DNA of 64,000 nucleotides from Marinobacter fuscus (GTDB lineage: Bacteria > Pseudomonadota > Gammaproteobacteria > Pseudomonadales > Oleiphilaceae). Positions within the stretch are counted from its first letter, which is position 1, and the number at the start of each line of letters is the position of its first letter. The notes under the pieces were generated by a model, which saw only the letters and a list, made by a program, of their open reading frames with translations, searched no databases and was not told the origin of the DNA. The stretch covers positions 62,001 through 126,000 of the forward strand of contig NZ_PXNP01000013.1 in the NCBI RefSeq assembly GCF_003007675.1, read 5' to 3'. Below are positions 9,197 through 18,730 of the stretch, piece by piece. Both the position numbers and the translations under genes were made by a program.

Positions 9197-9223
9197 GAGA
9201 GCTTGTGAATGCGAGCGATTCGA

Positions 9224-10999
9224 TCAGGCCATCCAGTGCTGGTCTTCGAACGCCATCAGGCTGTCCTTTCCGGAATCGATGTCACGCAACAGCCAGTCGG
9301 CTTCGGGCATCAGCTTTTCGAAGTAGTATCGGGCAGACACCAGCTTGCTTTCCAGCAGCGGCGTGTTGCCTTCACCGGCGTCCAGTTGCCGGTGGGCAAC
9401 ACCGGCCATGCGAGACCAGAGATAGCCGATGACGGTCAGCGCCATCAGTCGCAGGTACGGGCTTGCTGCGGCGCCTGCCTGCTCCGGGTCTTTGGGAGCA
9501 TTCTGTGCCAGCCACAGGGTTGCTTGCTCCAGGCTCTTGATCGACACCTTCAGTTCCTCGCGGTGGGGCGCGTCTGGGTTGTCTTTCAGGTAGCCGGTCA
9601 GCTCGGCAAACAGGGCGCGTACCAGCTGCCCGCCTTTGAGTGCCAGTTTTCGGCCTACCAGATCCATCGCCTGAATACCGTTGGTGCCCTCGTAGATGCG
9701 GGCGATACGGCCGTCGCGCACCAGCTGTTCCAGCGGCCAGTCCTGGGTAAAACCGGAGCCACCCAACACCTGTTGGCCCCAGTTGGCGTTGTTGTAGCCT
9801 TCGTCGGTCAGGAAGGCCTTCACCACCGGTGTCAGCAACTGCACCAGATCGTCGGCGTTCTCCCGTACGGCGTCATCCGGGTGAGCTACAGACAGATCCA
9901 GCTGGTGGCCGGTGAACAGCGCCAGGGCGCGCATACCCTCGTTCAGTACCTTCTGGCGCATCAGCATGCGGCGAACGTCCGGGTGTACGATAATCGGGTC
10001 GGCGGGGCCGTCCGGGTTCTTGGGCCCGCTGAGGGAGCGGCTCTGCAGGCGCTCTTTGGCAAACGCCAGGCTTTCCTGATAGGCCATTTCCGCCAGGCCC
10101 AGGCCCTGCATCCCCACCATCAGGCGGGCCTCGTTCATCATGGTGAACATGGCGCTCATGCCCTTGTTGGGCTCGCCTACCAGCCAGCCTTTGGCACCTT
10201 CAAAGTTCATCACGCAGGTGGCGGAACCCTTGATGCCCATCTTGTGCTCCAGGCCCCCGCAGAAAGCCGGGTTACGCTCCCCGGAATCCGGCAGGAACTT
10301 CGGCACCACAAAAAGGGAGATGCCTTTGGTGGTGTCGGGGGCGCCCGGCAGCTTGGCGAGTACCAGGTGGACAATGTTATCCACCAGGTCATGCTCACCG
10401 CCGGTAATCCAGATCTTTGTGCCTTCGATGGCGTAACTGCCGTCGTCGTTTGGTGTGGCTTTGGTGCGGATCAGGCCCAGGTCGGTGCCGCAGTGGGGCT
10501 CGGTCAGGCACATGGTGCCGGTCCATTCACCGGAGATCAGTTTTTCCAGGTAGGTCTGCTTCAGTTCGTACGAGCCGTGGGTGTGCAGCGCGCTGATAGC
10601 GCCGTGAGTCAGGCCGGGGTACATGCCCAGTGACAGGTTGGTGGAACACACCATTTCGTCCACCACGAATTTCAGGGTGTGGGGTAGCCCCTGGCCACCA
10701 AACTCGATGGGTGCGTCGAGTGCGGTCCAGCCCCCTTCCACAAATTTTGCGTAGGCTTCCTTGAAACCGTCCGGAGTTTTCACCGATTTGGTCTCTGGAT
10801 CGTAGTGGCAGCCCTGGCGGTCGCCAGTCTGGTTGGTGGGCTGGATGACTTCGGCCGCCAGTTTACCTGCCTCGTCAATTACGGCCGAGATCAGGTCTGG
10901 CGTGGCGTCGGCGTACTTTTCCAGTTCGTGCAGTGTGTCTGCGCCCAACACGTCAAACAGCAGAAAGCGAAGGTCGTTCGCGGGTGCCTGGTATTGCAT
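9224..10999 (-). CDS. Acyl-CoA dehydrogenase with long C-terminal domain (FadE-like)
   Basis: 591 residues, in the long ACAD class. N-domain (LAAEVIQPTNQTGDRQGCHY), middle domain FAD/substrate segment (MCLTEPHCGTDLGLIRTKA, then KIWITGGEHD), helical domain with the base-bearing motif RIARIYEGTNGIQAMDLVGR near residue 440, and an extra C-terminal domain of about 120 residues as in the Pseudomonas FadE and DmdC group. It catalyses the flavin-dependent first step of beta-oxidation of long acyl chains. This fits a lipid- or alkane-using lifestyle together with fadL. It has its own terminator and the divergent neighbour starts 198 bases away. Confidence 0.92.
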   Translation of the reverse strand: MQYQAPANDLRFLLFDVLGADTLHELEKYADATPDLISAVIDEAGKLAAEVIQPTNQTGDRQGCHYDPETKSVKTPDGFKEAYAKFVEGGWTALDAPIEFGGQGLPHTLKFVVDEMVCSTNLSLGMYPGLTHGAISALHTHGSYELKQTYLEKLISGEWTGTMCLTEPHCGTDLGLIRTKATPNDDGSYAIEGTKIWITGGEHDLVDNIVHLVLAKLPGAPDTTKGISLFVVPKFLPDSGERNPAFCGGLEHKMGIKGSATCVMNFEGAKGWLVGEPNKGMSAMFTMMNEARLMVGMQGLGLAEMAYQESLAFAKERLQSRSLSGPKNPDGPADPIIVHPDVRRMLMRQKVLNEGMRALALFTGHQLDLSVAHPDDAVRENADDLVQLLTPVVKAFLTDEGYNNANWGQQVLGGSGFTQDWPLEQLVRDGRIARIYEGTNGIQAMDLVGRKLALKGGQLVRALFAELTGYLKDNPDAPHREELKVSIKSLEQATLWLAQNAPKDPEQAGAAASPYLRLMALTVIGYLWSRMAGVAHRQLDAGEGNTPLLESKLVSARYYFEKLMPEADWLLRDIDSGKDSLMAFEDQHWMA

Positions 11000-11196
11000 G
11001 GATACTCTCCTGTTGTGGTTGAGTGGCCGCTCTGGCCCCTGGCTGCCCTTTACGTTTTCGGTAAGAGCAACTGGATGTGCTATTCATACGGCTGTTTGAA
11101 TGCTTTGGTTTGCTTTTTTCGGATAGGTGTTTGGCCCTAACGCTTTTCGGGCTCGTATGCTCATAAACATTGCCAGCGACAAGAGGAGAACGAGCC

Positions 11197-11934
11197 ATGA
11201 CGACGCTAATTGCGGGCGTTTCGGGGGCGATCGGAAGCGCCCTGGCAGAGCAGTGTTTGGCGCAGGGGGAGCAGGCGGAATCCGTAATCGGATTGTGTCG
11301 AAACCCGGAAAAGATTCCGGATGTGCTGACTCAGAACGATCGATTTCATGCCCTGGCCTGGGATGCCGAAGATCCTGAACAGTTGAATGTTTCGGCGCTC
11401 AAGCAACGGCTGGAGGATACCGGCCCGGTGACAACGGTGATCTATGCCGCTGGCCTGCTGCACGACGGGGAAATGTTTCCGGAGAAGCGGCTGGAGGATC
11501 TGGACAGGCTATCGATGTCTCGGGCCTATACCGTGAATTGCCTGGGCTTTGGCCTGCTGATTCAGGCGCTTGCCCCGATGTTGAGGGGCAAGCAGTTCAA
11601 GCGACTGGTGGCAATCTCTGCCAAGGTGGGGTCGATTGAGGGCAACCACCTCGGTGGTTGGTACGCCTATCGTTGTTCCAAGGCGGCGTTGAACATGCTG
11701 GTAAAAAATCTGTCGGTGGAACTGCCCCGGCGCTTCGCCCCGATTGCCTGCATTGCACTGCACCCGGGAACAACGTTTTCGGCGCTGAGTGAGCCATTTC
11801 AGCAATCTCTGGGGCGGTTGAACGTGCATCAGCCAGAACAGACGGCTGATAACCTGTATCGGGTGATTGAGGGCTTGTCAGAGAAGGACAATGGCCGGTT
11901 TTTTCATTGGGACGGCTCGGCTCTGCCCTGGTGA
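11197..11934 (+). CDS. Short-chain dehydrogenase/reductase, CsgA/C-factor-like
   Basis: 245 residues from the ATG at 11197, which has AAGAGGAGA upstream. Rossmann start TTLIAGVSGAIGSALAEQCL, a catalytic Ser (VAISAKVGSIEG) and the YxxxK pair YAYRCSKAALNMLVKNLS near residue 155. The neighbour is the ChrR/RpoE module, convergent to it. An SDR gene is often adjacent to ECF11-type sigma/anti-sigma genes in gammaproteobacteria, so membership in that oxidative-stress regulon is plausible but is inference. Substrate unknown. Confidence 0.88.
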   Translation: MTTLIAGVSGAIGSALAEQCLAQGEQAESVIGLCRNPEKIPDVLTQNDRFHALAWDAEDPEQLNVSALKQRLEDTGPVTTVIYAAGLLHDGEMFPEKRLEDLDRLSMSRAYTVNCLGFGLLIQALAPMLRGKQFKRLVAISAKVGSIEGNHLGGWYAYRCSKAALNMLVKNLSVELPRRFAPIACIALHPGTTFSALSEPFQQSLGRLNVHQPEQTADNLYRVIEGLSEKDNGRFFHWDGSALPW

Positions 11935-11963
11935 AAAAAAAGGGGCGGTTTCAGAACCGCCCC
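11934..11963 (-). terminator. Intrinsic terminator for the rpoE-chrR operon
   Basis: A perfect 9-bp stem (GGGGCGGTT/AACCGCCCC) followed on the minus strand by eight T. It overlaps the stop codon of the convergent SDR gene, so the two transcripts meet here. Confidence 0.88.
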
Positions 11964-11985
11964 ATTCAAGGTTTCAGCTAAGGGT

Positions 11986-12624
11986 TCAGCGAAGGAAGGG
12001 GTTGAGCAGGCGGGTGAAGGTGCCCGTCAGTTTCAGCGGTGCGCTCAGCACCGAAAGCGTAATGCAGTCTTCACAACCAACGGCCACCGGACGGTGTTCG
12101 TCTTCTTCGTTCAAGACCACAAAGTCCCATTGGTTGAACACACCATTCTGGTCGGAAAATGCGCCCTGCAGCACAATGGTGGTTTCGTCACCGCGATGGG
12201 TATGAGCGGGAGCCTTGCCACCCGATACCAGCTTCTGCAGCACCACACGCTCGTTCTGGCCGGGGAATTTGTCGCTGATGTCGAGCACACTCACATCTGC
12301 CAGCTGGCGTTTCCAGGGCAAATCATTGATATCCTGCCCCAGCAGCTTCATGAGAGGGTCTACTTTAGGCCGGGCAACAGCCTCGGGCGATGGCTCCGGG
12401 GTATTGTCAATCCGCGCCATCAACTGGTCAAAACTGGTGTCTGCCACACTGACCTTGGGCTGATGATCCATCATTACTGCCCCAAGGCTGTCCAGGGTGT
12501 CCACGCGACTACGGCATTGCGGGCACCGCTCCAGGTGCAAGCGAATGCACAGGGCGTGAGGATCACTCAAGTTGCCAGCACTGTATTCCATCAGGCTCAG
12601 GCTGTCAGGATGATGCCGTGTCAT
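11986..12624 (-). CDS. chrR: ChrR-family cupin anti-sigma factor
   Basis: 212 residues. The N-terminal anti-sigma domain carries the zinc motif HLERCPQC (residues about 30-37) with an upstream His. The C-terminal half is a cupin with paired His residues (APAHTHRGDETTIVLQGAFS, then DEHRPVAVG). In Rhodobacter ChrR binds zinc, holds sigma E inactive and releases it in response to singlet oxygen or organic peroxide; the cupin domain is needed for the response. Here its start overlaps the sigma gene stop by 4 bases, the expected sigma/anti-sigma order. An inner-cytosol partner of the next gene. Confidence 0.93.
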   Translation of the reverse strand: MTRHHPDSLSLMEYSAGNLSDPHALCIRLHLERCPQCRSRVDTLDSLGAVMMDHQPKVSVADTSFDQLMARIDNTPEPSPEAVARPKVDPLMKLLGQDINDLPWKRQLADVSVLDISDKFPGQNERVVLQKLVSGGKAPAHTHRGDETTIVLQGAFSDQNGVFNQWDFVVLNEEDEHRPVAVGCEDCITLSVLSAPLKLTGTFTRLLNPFLR

Positions 12625-13277
12625 ACGTTTTGGTCCTGCAAAATAACTCTTAATTTATTCAACGCCAGGCGCACCCGGCTTTTCACGGTGCCAAGGGGGA
12701 TGTCGAGCTCATCGGCCACCATCTGGTGGGACTTGTGCTCCATGTATACCTTGGCAATCACGGTAATCTGTTCTTCCGGCAAATGACTGAGCGATTCGCG
12801 CACACGGCGCTCCGACATTAATCGGTGAAGTGAAGTAACCGGTTCGTCTTCATTCTCGCCGGGAATCTGCCAGAGGTCTTCGGTCTCTACTGCCATCTCC
12901 GCACTGGTGCGCTGCATTTTTCTCAGCATATCGATGCGCTGATTACGGGCGATGGTAAAAATCCAGGTGGAAGCGGCTGCTTTGCGCCAGTCGTATAGGC
13001 AGGAGCGCCTCCAGATCGACACGAAAACCTCTTGCACCAACTCTTCGGCAAGATTCGCAATGCCGTTGGAGATGGCGTAATACTTGACCTGCGGTGCGAA
13101 GTGCTCGAAAAGCTGACGATAGGCTTCTCGATCCTGGTTCTTACCGACTTTCTCAAGCAAAACGCCCCAGGGATCACGGCGCTTCTCCGCTTTTTCGGGC
13201 TGCTTATCCAGTGGGCTCACCGGACGCTCCTTGACTGTCATAGTATTTGCGTGGCTTGTCGTCATCATTCTATGCAC
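12621..13277 (-). CDS. rpoE: ECF sigma factor, RpoE/ECF11 type
   Basis: 218 residues from a GTG at 13277, preferred because AAGGTGA lies 5 bases upstream; ATG codons at 13268, 13265 and 13241 are alternatives. Region 2 is visible (AEELVQEVFVSIWRRSCLYD, then WIFTIARNQRIDMLRK) and region 4 near the end (LPEEQITVIAKVYMEHKSHQ, LDIPLGTVKSRVRLALNKL). It directs RNA polymerase to a stress regulon and is released by ChrR. The operon is terminated at 11934. No convincing copy of the TGATCC-type promoter was found upstream. Confidence 0.92.
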   Translation of the reverse strand: MHRMMTTSHANTMTVKERPVSPLDKQPEKAEKRRDPWGVLLEKVGKNQDREAYRQLFEHFAPQVKYYAISNGIANLAEELVQEVFVSIWRRSCLYDWRKAAASTWIFTIARNQRIDMLRKMQRTSAEMAVETEDLWQIPGENEDEPVTSLHRLMSERRVRESLSHLPEEQITVIAKVYMEHKSHQMVADELDIPLGTVKSRVRLALNKLRVILQDQNV

Positions 13278-13354
13278 TCGTCACCTTTTTGTCAGTGAGA
13301 GTGTTTACGCCGCCATTCGCTCAGTGGATTTATCCGGGATAAAAAATTTCCCGG

Positions 13355-15265
13355 CTACTCCTCCAGGTAGGTGTAGCCCTCCAGGCCTGCGCTCAGCTCT
13401 GCCAATAGCGCCGACTGCTGGGGTTCGGGCAGGGCGCTGTCGCGGAATTTTGTCTGGTAGGCCTGCAGCAGGCTGACCGGGTCAAAGTTCACGTAGCGCA
13501 GCACTTTGGCCACGGTGTCGCCGGTAATCGGCTCACCAACCTGATAGTGTCCTTCGGCGCCGAGGCGCACATCCACCGAGTGGGTGTCTCCGAACAGGTT
13601 GTGCATATCGCCCAGAATTTCCTGATAGGCACCGGTCATGAAGAACCCCATCAATAATGGGGCTTGTGGGTCGTGTTCCGGCAGTGGCAGGGTGGTTTCG
13701 ATGCCCTGGCCGTCCACGTACTGATCGATGCGGCCGTCGGAGTCGCAGGTGATGTCCTGAATCACTGCCCGCCGGGTCAGCGGCCGGTTCAGCCCATTGA
13801 TGGGCATCACCGGGAAGATCTGGTCGATGCCCCACACGTCGGGTAGAGACTGGAACAGGGAGAAGTTAACGAACAGCTTTTCGGCCAGTTTCTCGTTGAG
13901 CTCATCCAGAATTTCCCGGTGTGCTCGATTGGCGGTATTCAGTTCGCTGCGCAGCATCCGGCAACAACGCACGTACAGGGTTTCGGCCTGGGCGCGCTGC
14001 TGCAGCGATAGCAGGCCGTGGGCAAACTGAGCCTGGGCATCGGCCATGGCGTGCAGTACGTCGTGGTAGATCTCGGCCAGGGATCGGGGCGATTCCGGGT
14101 CTTGCAGACTCTCCAGATCCCGCCACAGATCCAGTAATGGCGAAGGCGCGTCGGCGCCCGGTTCGGTGGGCGCCCGGTTGTCCGGGGCTTCCCGGTCAAT
14201 CACGTTGGTAACCAGTACCGAATGATGGGCGGTCAACGCCCGGCCGGATTCACTGATCAGGTCCGGGTGGGGAATGCCCAGCCGGTCGCATTCTGCTTGC
14301 AGCACATGCACCACGTTATAGGCGTACTCAAACACGCTGTAGTTCATCGAGCAACTGCTGCGGGAACGGGTACCCTCGTAGTCCACACCCAGCCCCCCGC
14401 CAATGTCGACCGTGCCTATGGGCGCGCCCAGGCTGTGCAGCTCGCTGTAGAAACGGGCGCACTCCTTCAGGCCGGTCTGGATGTCGCGAATGTTGGCGAT
14501 CTGCGAGCCCAGATGAAAGTGCAGCAATTGCAGACTGTCCAGGGCCTTGGCCTGGCGCAGGGTGTTCACCACATCCAACACCTGGCTGGCGGACAGGCCA
14601 AATTTGGACTTCTCACCGCCGGTGTTCTGCCAGTTGCCTTTGCCGATGGTGGCCAGCCGGGCACGAACGCCAATCAGCGGCTTGACCTCCAGGTTGCGGG
14701 CCTCGTCCAGAATCAGCGGCAGTTCTGACTGTTTTTCCACCACGATAAATACCCGGTGCCCCAGTTTCTGGCCAATCAGCGCCAGGCGGATGTATTCCCG
14801 GTCTTTGTAGCCGTTGCAGACAATCACCGAGCCCTGTCGACGGGCCAGCGCCAGTACCGCCATCAACTCCGGTTTGCTGCCCGCCTCCAGGCCTACCTGA
14901 TTGGCCGAGGCGGCGGGCTCGGCTGCGAGGAGTTCTTCCACCACCCGGCGCTGCTGGTTCACCTTGATCGGGTAGACGGCGGTGTAATGGCCTTGATAGC
15001 CCTGCTCGGCGGTGACCTTGTTGAAGGCGCCGCACAGTTTGTTCACCCGGTCGTGCAGAATATCGGTGAACCGCAACAGCACCGGCATGGCAACGCCGGA
15101 TTCCGCTAGTGAGCGGGTCAGGGCTGGCAGGTTGATGCGGGCATCACTGCGGCCCCTGTCGGGGCAGATTTCCACTTCGCCCTCAGGGTTAACGGAAATA
15201 TAGCCGTCGCTCCAGTGGGCAATGTTGTAGACCCTGTGGGCGGGTGATGGGGTGGTTTCAGCCAT
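13355..15265 (-). CDS. speA: Biosynthetic arginine decarboxylase
   Basis: 636 residues from the ATG at 15265 (AGGA upstream); the frame is open 25 codons further but that part does not look coding. PLP lysine motif YPIKVNQQRRVVEEL near residue 100, IVCNGYKDREYI, HFHLGSQIANI, DIGGGLGVDYEGT and the C-terminal DITCDSDGRIDQYVDGQGI. SpeA converts arginine to agmatine, the first step of putrescine synthesis in many gammaproteobacteria. It is divergent from speE, so both polyamine genes share one promoter region of 130 bases. Confidence 0.95.
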   Translation of the reverse strand: MAETTPSPAHRVYNIAHWSDGYISVNPEGEVEICPDRGRSDARINLPALTRSLAESGVAMPVLLRFTDILHDRVNKLCGAFNKVTAEQGYQGHYTAVYPIKVNQQRRVVEELLAAEPAASANQVGLEAGSKPELMAVLALARRQGSVIVCNGYKDREYIRLALIGQKLGHRVFIVVEKQSELPLILDEARNLEVKPLIGVRARLATIGKGNWQNTGGEKSKFGLSASQVLDVVNTLRQAKALDSLQLLHFHLGSQIANIRDIQTGLKECARFYSELHSLGAPIGTVDIGGGLGVDYEGTRSRSSCSMNYSVFEYAYNVVHVLQAECDRLGIPHPDLISESGRALTAHHSVLVTNVIDREAPDNRAPTEPGADAPSPLLDLWRDLESLQDPESPRSLAEIYHDVLHAMADAQAQFAHGLLSLQQRAQAETLYVRCCRMLRSELNTANRAHREILDELNEKLAEKLFVNFSLFQSLPDVWGIDQIFPVMPINGLNRPLTRRAVIQDITCDSDGRIDQYVDGQGIETTLPLPEHDPQAPLLMGFFMTGAYQEILGDMHNLFGDTHSVDVRLGAEGHYQVGEPITGDTVAKVLRYVNFDPVSLLQAYQTKFRDSALPEPQQSALLAELSAGLEGYTYLEE

Positions 15266-15395
15266 TCTTGCTATCCTGTCAGGAACCCGGATGGCCCGAA
15301 GGCCGGTGTGATTCTGCATTGTAGGAGCACAGTGCTGCACCTACAATACGGCCTTTTCAGATGCGCGGGCTAGTTGCACACAGTGGGAGACAGAT

Positions 15396-16277
15396 ATGAC
15401 CGCATTGAACGAAGGCTGGTTCACCGAAGTATTCCAGGATCAGGGCACGGCCTTTTCTCTGCAGGTGAAGCGTAAGCTGCACGAAGAACAGACGCCGTTC
15501 CAGAAGCTGGAGATCTATGAAACCGAAACCTTCGGCAACCTGATGGTGCTCGATGGCTGTGTGATGCTGACCACCCGTGACAACTTTCTGTACCACGAGA
15601 TGATGACGCATCCGGCGCTGTTCACCCACAAGAACCCGAAGAAAGTGGTGATTGTTGGTGGTGGCGATTGCGGTACCCTGAGAGAAGTGCTGAAGCACCC
15701 GGATGTGGAAGAAGCCTGGCAGGTGGAGATCGACGAACGGGTTACCCGGATGTCAGAGAAGTATTTTCCGGAGTTGTGTGAGGCCAACGGCGACCCCCGC
15801 GCCAACTTCTTTTTCGGCGACGGCATCCAGTGGATGCGGGACATTGAGCCTGCCAGCGTGGATGTGATTATCATCGACAGCACCGACCCGGTGGGGCCTG
15901 CGGAAGGTCTGTTTGCGCTGGATTTTTACCGGGATGCCATGGCGGCACTGCGGGACGGCGGCATCATTGTTCAGCAAAGCGAGTCGCCGCTACTGCATAC
16001 CGACAGCATCATCCGCGACATTCATCAGGACATGGCCAAAGCCGGGCTGTCTCACGTTCGTACCCTGCCGTTTCCGCAACCGGTGTACCCGACCGGCTGG
16101 TGGAGTTGCACCATGGGCAGCAAGGATAACCCACTGAAGTACTTCCGTGAGGACGACGCCAACAACCGGCCGTTTGTTACCCGCTATTACAACGCCGGGG
16201 TTCACCACGGTGCCCTGGCCATGCCCCAGTTCATGATTGATGCGCTGGAAGATGAAGTGCGGCCAGAGGAAGCCTGA
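15396..16277 (+). CDS. speE: Spermidine synthase
   Basis: 293 residues, typical length. Aminopropyltransferase motifs: WFTEVFQDQGTAFSLQVKRK, YHEMMTHPALFTH, VIVGGGDCGTLREVLKHPDV (decarboxylated SAM site) and DSTDPVGPAEGLF with the catalytic Asp. It transfers an aminopropyl group to putrescine. GGGAGA lies 5 bases before the ATG. The pairing with speA supports an arginine-to-spermidine route. A hairpin terminator follows at 16287. Confidence 0.95.
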   Translation: MTALNEGWFTEVFQDQGTAFSLQVKRKLHEEQTPFQKLEIYETETFGNLMVLDGCVMLTTRDNFLYHEMMTHPALFTHKNPKKVVIVGGGDCGTLREVLKHPDVEEAWQVEIDERVTRMSEKYFPELCEANGDPRANFFFGDGIQWMRDIEPASVDVIIIDSTDPVGPAEGLFALDFYRDAMAALRDGGIIVQQSESPLLHTDSIIRDIHQDMAKAGLSHVRTLPFPQPVYPTGWWSCTMGSKDNPLKYFREDDANNRPFVTRYYNAGVHHGALAMPQFMIDALEDEVRPEEA

Positions 16278-16286
16278 TCCTGAATG

Positions 16287-16316
16287 CAAGACAGGGCGCC
16301 GGAGCGCCCTGTCTTG
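16287..16316. terminator. Long hairpin between convergent speE and amt
   Basis: Arms CAAGACAGGGCGC and GCGCCCTGTCTTG form a 13-bp perfect stem with a 4-base loop. T-tracts on either side are poor, but the position between convergent genes suggests a bidirectional terminator. Confidence 0.65.
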
Positions 16317-16339
16317 TGTTGCCGTAAGAGCAAGCCGGT

Positions 16340-17611
16340 TCAGGGCTTGCTGGTGACAAACTCCGGATAGGCTTCCATGCCGCACTCGGAGATATCCACC
16401 CCCTCATACTCCTCTTCCTCGGTGACCCGGATACCCATGGTCAGCTTGAGGATGCTCCACACCAGCAGGCTGGCGGCAAACACCCAGACGAAGATGGTCA
16501 GAGCGCCAATCAGCTGGCCGCCCAGGCTGGCGTCGCCGTTGGTGACCGGTACCAGCAGTAAGCCGAGCAAGCCACAGACACCGTGGGCGGAGATGGCGCC
16601 GACCGGGTCATCAATGCGCAGTTTGTCCAAGGTGATGATGCTGAACACCACCAGGGTGCCGCCGAGCGCACCCCAGAGGGTGGCGATCAGAGCGCTTGGG
16701 GTGGAGGGCTCTGCGGTGATCACCACCAGCCCGGCAATGGCTCCGTTCAGCAGCATGGTCAGGTCGGCCTTGCCAAACATCAGGCGGGCGGTAATCAGCG
16801 CGGCGATGGCGCCACCGGCGGCGGCTGCGTTGGTGTTCAGAAACACCATGGCAACGGCGTTGGCACTGGCGATGTCACCAAGTTTCAGAACCGAACCGCC
16901 GTTGAAGCCGAACCAGCCCATCCACAGGATAAAGGTGCCCAACGCGGCCAGCGGTAGATTGGCGCCCGGAATGGCCCGGATCTCGCCGTTGGGGCCATAC
17001 TTGCCCTTGCGCGGGCCCAGCAACAGAACCCCGGCCAGCGCCGCAGCTGCACCGGCCATGTGCACGATGCCGGAACCGGCAAAGTCGCTGAAGCCCAGGT
17101 CGCCCAGGTTGAACAGCCCGAACACATCGGCACCGCCCCAGGTCCAGGCGCCTTCCATCGGGTAGATAAAGCCGGTCATGAACACCGCGAACAGCAGGAA
17201 GGCCCAGAGCTTCATGCGCTCGGCCACCGCGCCGGAGACGATCGACATGGCAGTGGCAACAAACACCACCTGGAAGAAAAAGTCGGAAGCGCCGGAGTAG
17301 ATGGCGTCGCCGGTAAAGCCGCCGTCACGGCTGCCGAAGTTGCCCAGTACACCGTCCACATCGACCAGGGCGATGTCGCCCAGAAACAGGTTGCCGCCGT
17401 ACATGATGGCGTAGCCGCACACCAGATACATGGTGCAGGCCACCGCAAACAGGGCGACGTTCTTGGTGAGGATTTCAGTGGTGTTCTTGCCGCGCACCAG
17501 CCCGGATTCGAGCATGGCAAAGCCTGCCGCCATCCACATGACTAATGCACCGCAGACCAGAAAATAAAAGGTATCTATAGCGTATTGCAGCTGAAAGAGA
17601 TTGCTTTCCAT
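16340..17611 (-). CDS. amtB: Ammonium transporter AmtB
   Basis: 423 residues from the ATG at 17611; GGAGGG lies 6 bases upstream, so the longer start at 17629 is unlikely. Eleven hydrophobic segments and Amt signatures: AAGFAMLESGLVRGKNTTEI, the ammonium twin-His region (FAGSGIVHMAGAAAALAGVL), and DDPVGAISAHGVCGLLG. A trimeric inner-membrane channel for ammonium/ammonia, blocked by the PII protein GlnK. It follows glnK by 70 bases on the same strand, the usual glnK-amtB operon, driven by the sigma54 promoter at 18131. Confidence 0.95.
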   Translation of the reverse strand: MESNLFQLQYAIDTFYFLVCGALVMWMAAGFAMLESGLVRGKNTTEILTKNVALFAVACTMYLVCGYAIMYGGNLFLGDIALVDVDGVLGNFGSRDGGFTGDAIYSGASDFFFQVVFVATAMSIVSGAVAERMKLWAFLLFAVFMTGFIYPMEGAWTWGGADVFGLFNLGDLGFSDFAGSGIVHMAGAAAALAGVLLLGPRKGKYGPNGEIRAIPGANLPLAALGTFILWMGWFGFNGGSVLKLGDIASANAVAMVFLNTNAAAAGGAIAALITARLMFGKADLTMLLNGAIAGLVVITAEPSTPSALIATLWGALGGTLVVFSIITLDKLRIDDPVGAISAHGVCGLLGLLLVPVTNGDASLGGQLIGALTIFVWVFAASLLVWSILKLTMGIRVTEEEEYEGVDISECGMEAYPEFVTSKP

Positions 17612-17681
17612 GGGAAGCCCTCCGCACAAGGCTCTTCAGGTTAGGGGTATTTGCGTTGGCTGTCGGGAAATCCGGGGCGGC

Positions 17682-18077
<396 letters not shown>

Positions 18078-18130
18078 TCAGGATGCTGCGCTCTCGCACA
18101 TCAATTGTGCGGATTGCGTACAAGAGCTTT

Positions 18131-18147
18131 AGCATCGGTTGTGCCAA
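18131..18147 (-). promoter_or_regulatory. Sigma54 (RpoN) promoter for glnK-amtB
   Basis: On the minus strand the sequence reads TTGGCACAACCGATGCT. It matches the -24 element TGGCAC exactly and the -12 element TTGCW at 4 of 5 positions, with the correct spacing. The glnK start is 110 bases downstream. Nitrogen-limited induction is inferred. Confidence 0.85.
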
Positions 18148-18210
18148 CGCAAATAAAAGCTTTTAAAACAATGCTTTGCCTGTAATGCCTCCGAAACAGG
18201 AAACCCGGTT

Positions 18211-18227
18211 TGCACCTTGTTGGTGCG
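18211..18227. promoter_or_regulatory. NtrC-type enhancer site
   Basis: TGCACCTTGTTGGTGCG matches the NtrC dyad TGCACC-N5-GGTGCA except for the last base. It is centred about 100 bases upstream of the predicted glnK transcription start, a normal enhancer distance for sigma54 promoters. Confidence 0.75.
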
Positions 18228-18398
18228 CCAGGCAGAGCCATGAATCAAAACAGAGCAGCCGGTAGCCGCTCGCCGACAGTATACTGCGGACCGGGTACAG
18301 TATGGCAGTGCCAGCGTTGTGTTACACTCCCGCGCAACCCTTTACGGCTATGGCAAAAGGTCGGATGCCGACAACTTATTCCCTTTGCGAGGTGATCT

Positions 18399-18650
18399 AT
18401 GAAAGGACCACAGGAACTTTTCTCTCAGCTGCAGGGGCAGTTTGGCCAGTTTGTTCCGGATATGGCCAAAGCCGCCCGCGACGACTTCGAGGCACAGGCC
18501 CGGGCAACGGTTACCTCGATTCTGGCGCGGCTGGATCTGGTTACCCGCGAAGAATTCGATGCCCAGCAGGCGGTGCTGCTGAAAACCCGTGAGAAAGTAG
18601 AAGCTCTTGAGTTGTGCGTTGCCGAACTGGAGCAGCGCCAGCAGGGCTGA
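18399..18650 (+). CDS. ubiK: Ubiquinone biosynthesis accessory factor UbiK (YqiC/BMFP)
   Basis: 83 residues of the BMFP family: an amphipathic N-terminal helix (ELFSQLQGQFGQF) and a C-terminal coiled coil (EALELCVAELEQRQQ) that trimerises. UbiK binds UbiJ and helps the aerobic ubiquinone enzyme complex. GAGGTGAT precedes the ATG. Its place before a ComM/YifB gene and next to glnK matches the arrangement known in Pseudomonas. Confidence 0.88.
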   Translation: MKGPQELFSQLQGQFGQFVPDMAKAARDDFEAQARATVTSILARLDLVTREEFDAQQAVLLKTREKVEALELCVAELEQRQQG

Positions 18651-18730
18651 GCTCCGCACCACCATATACAGGGCTCCGGCAACAGGATGTCAGGCCGGAG
18701 CTTTCACTGAATCAGCCATGGAAGGTTGTC

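Noticed and set aside
13321-13350. ECF11-type promoter upstream of rpoE (AAATCC, 18 bases, TAAAC on the minus strand)
   Set aside because: Spacing fits but the first two bases of the TGATCC -35 are wrong, so it was not listed.
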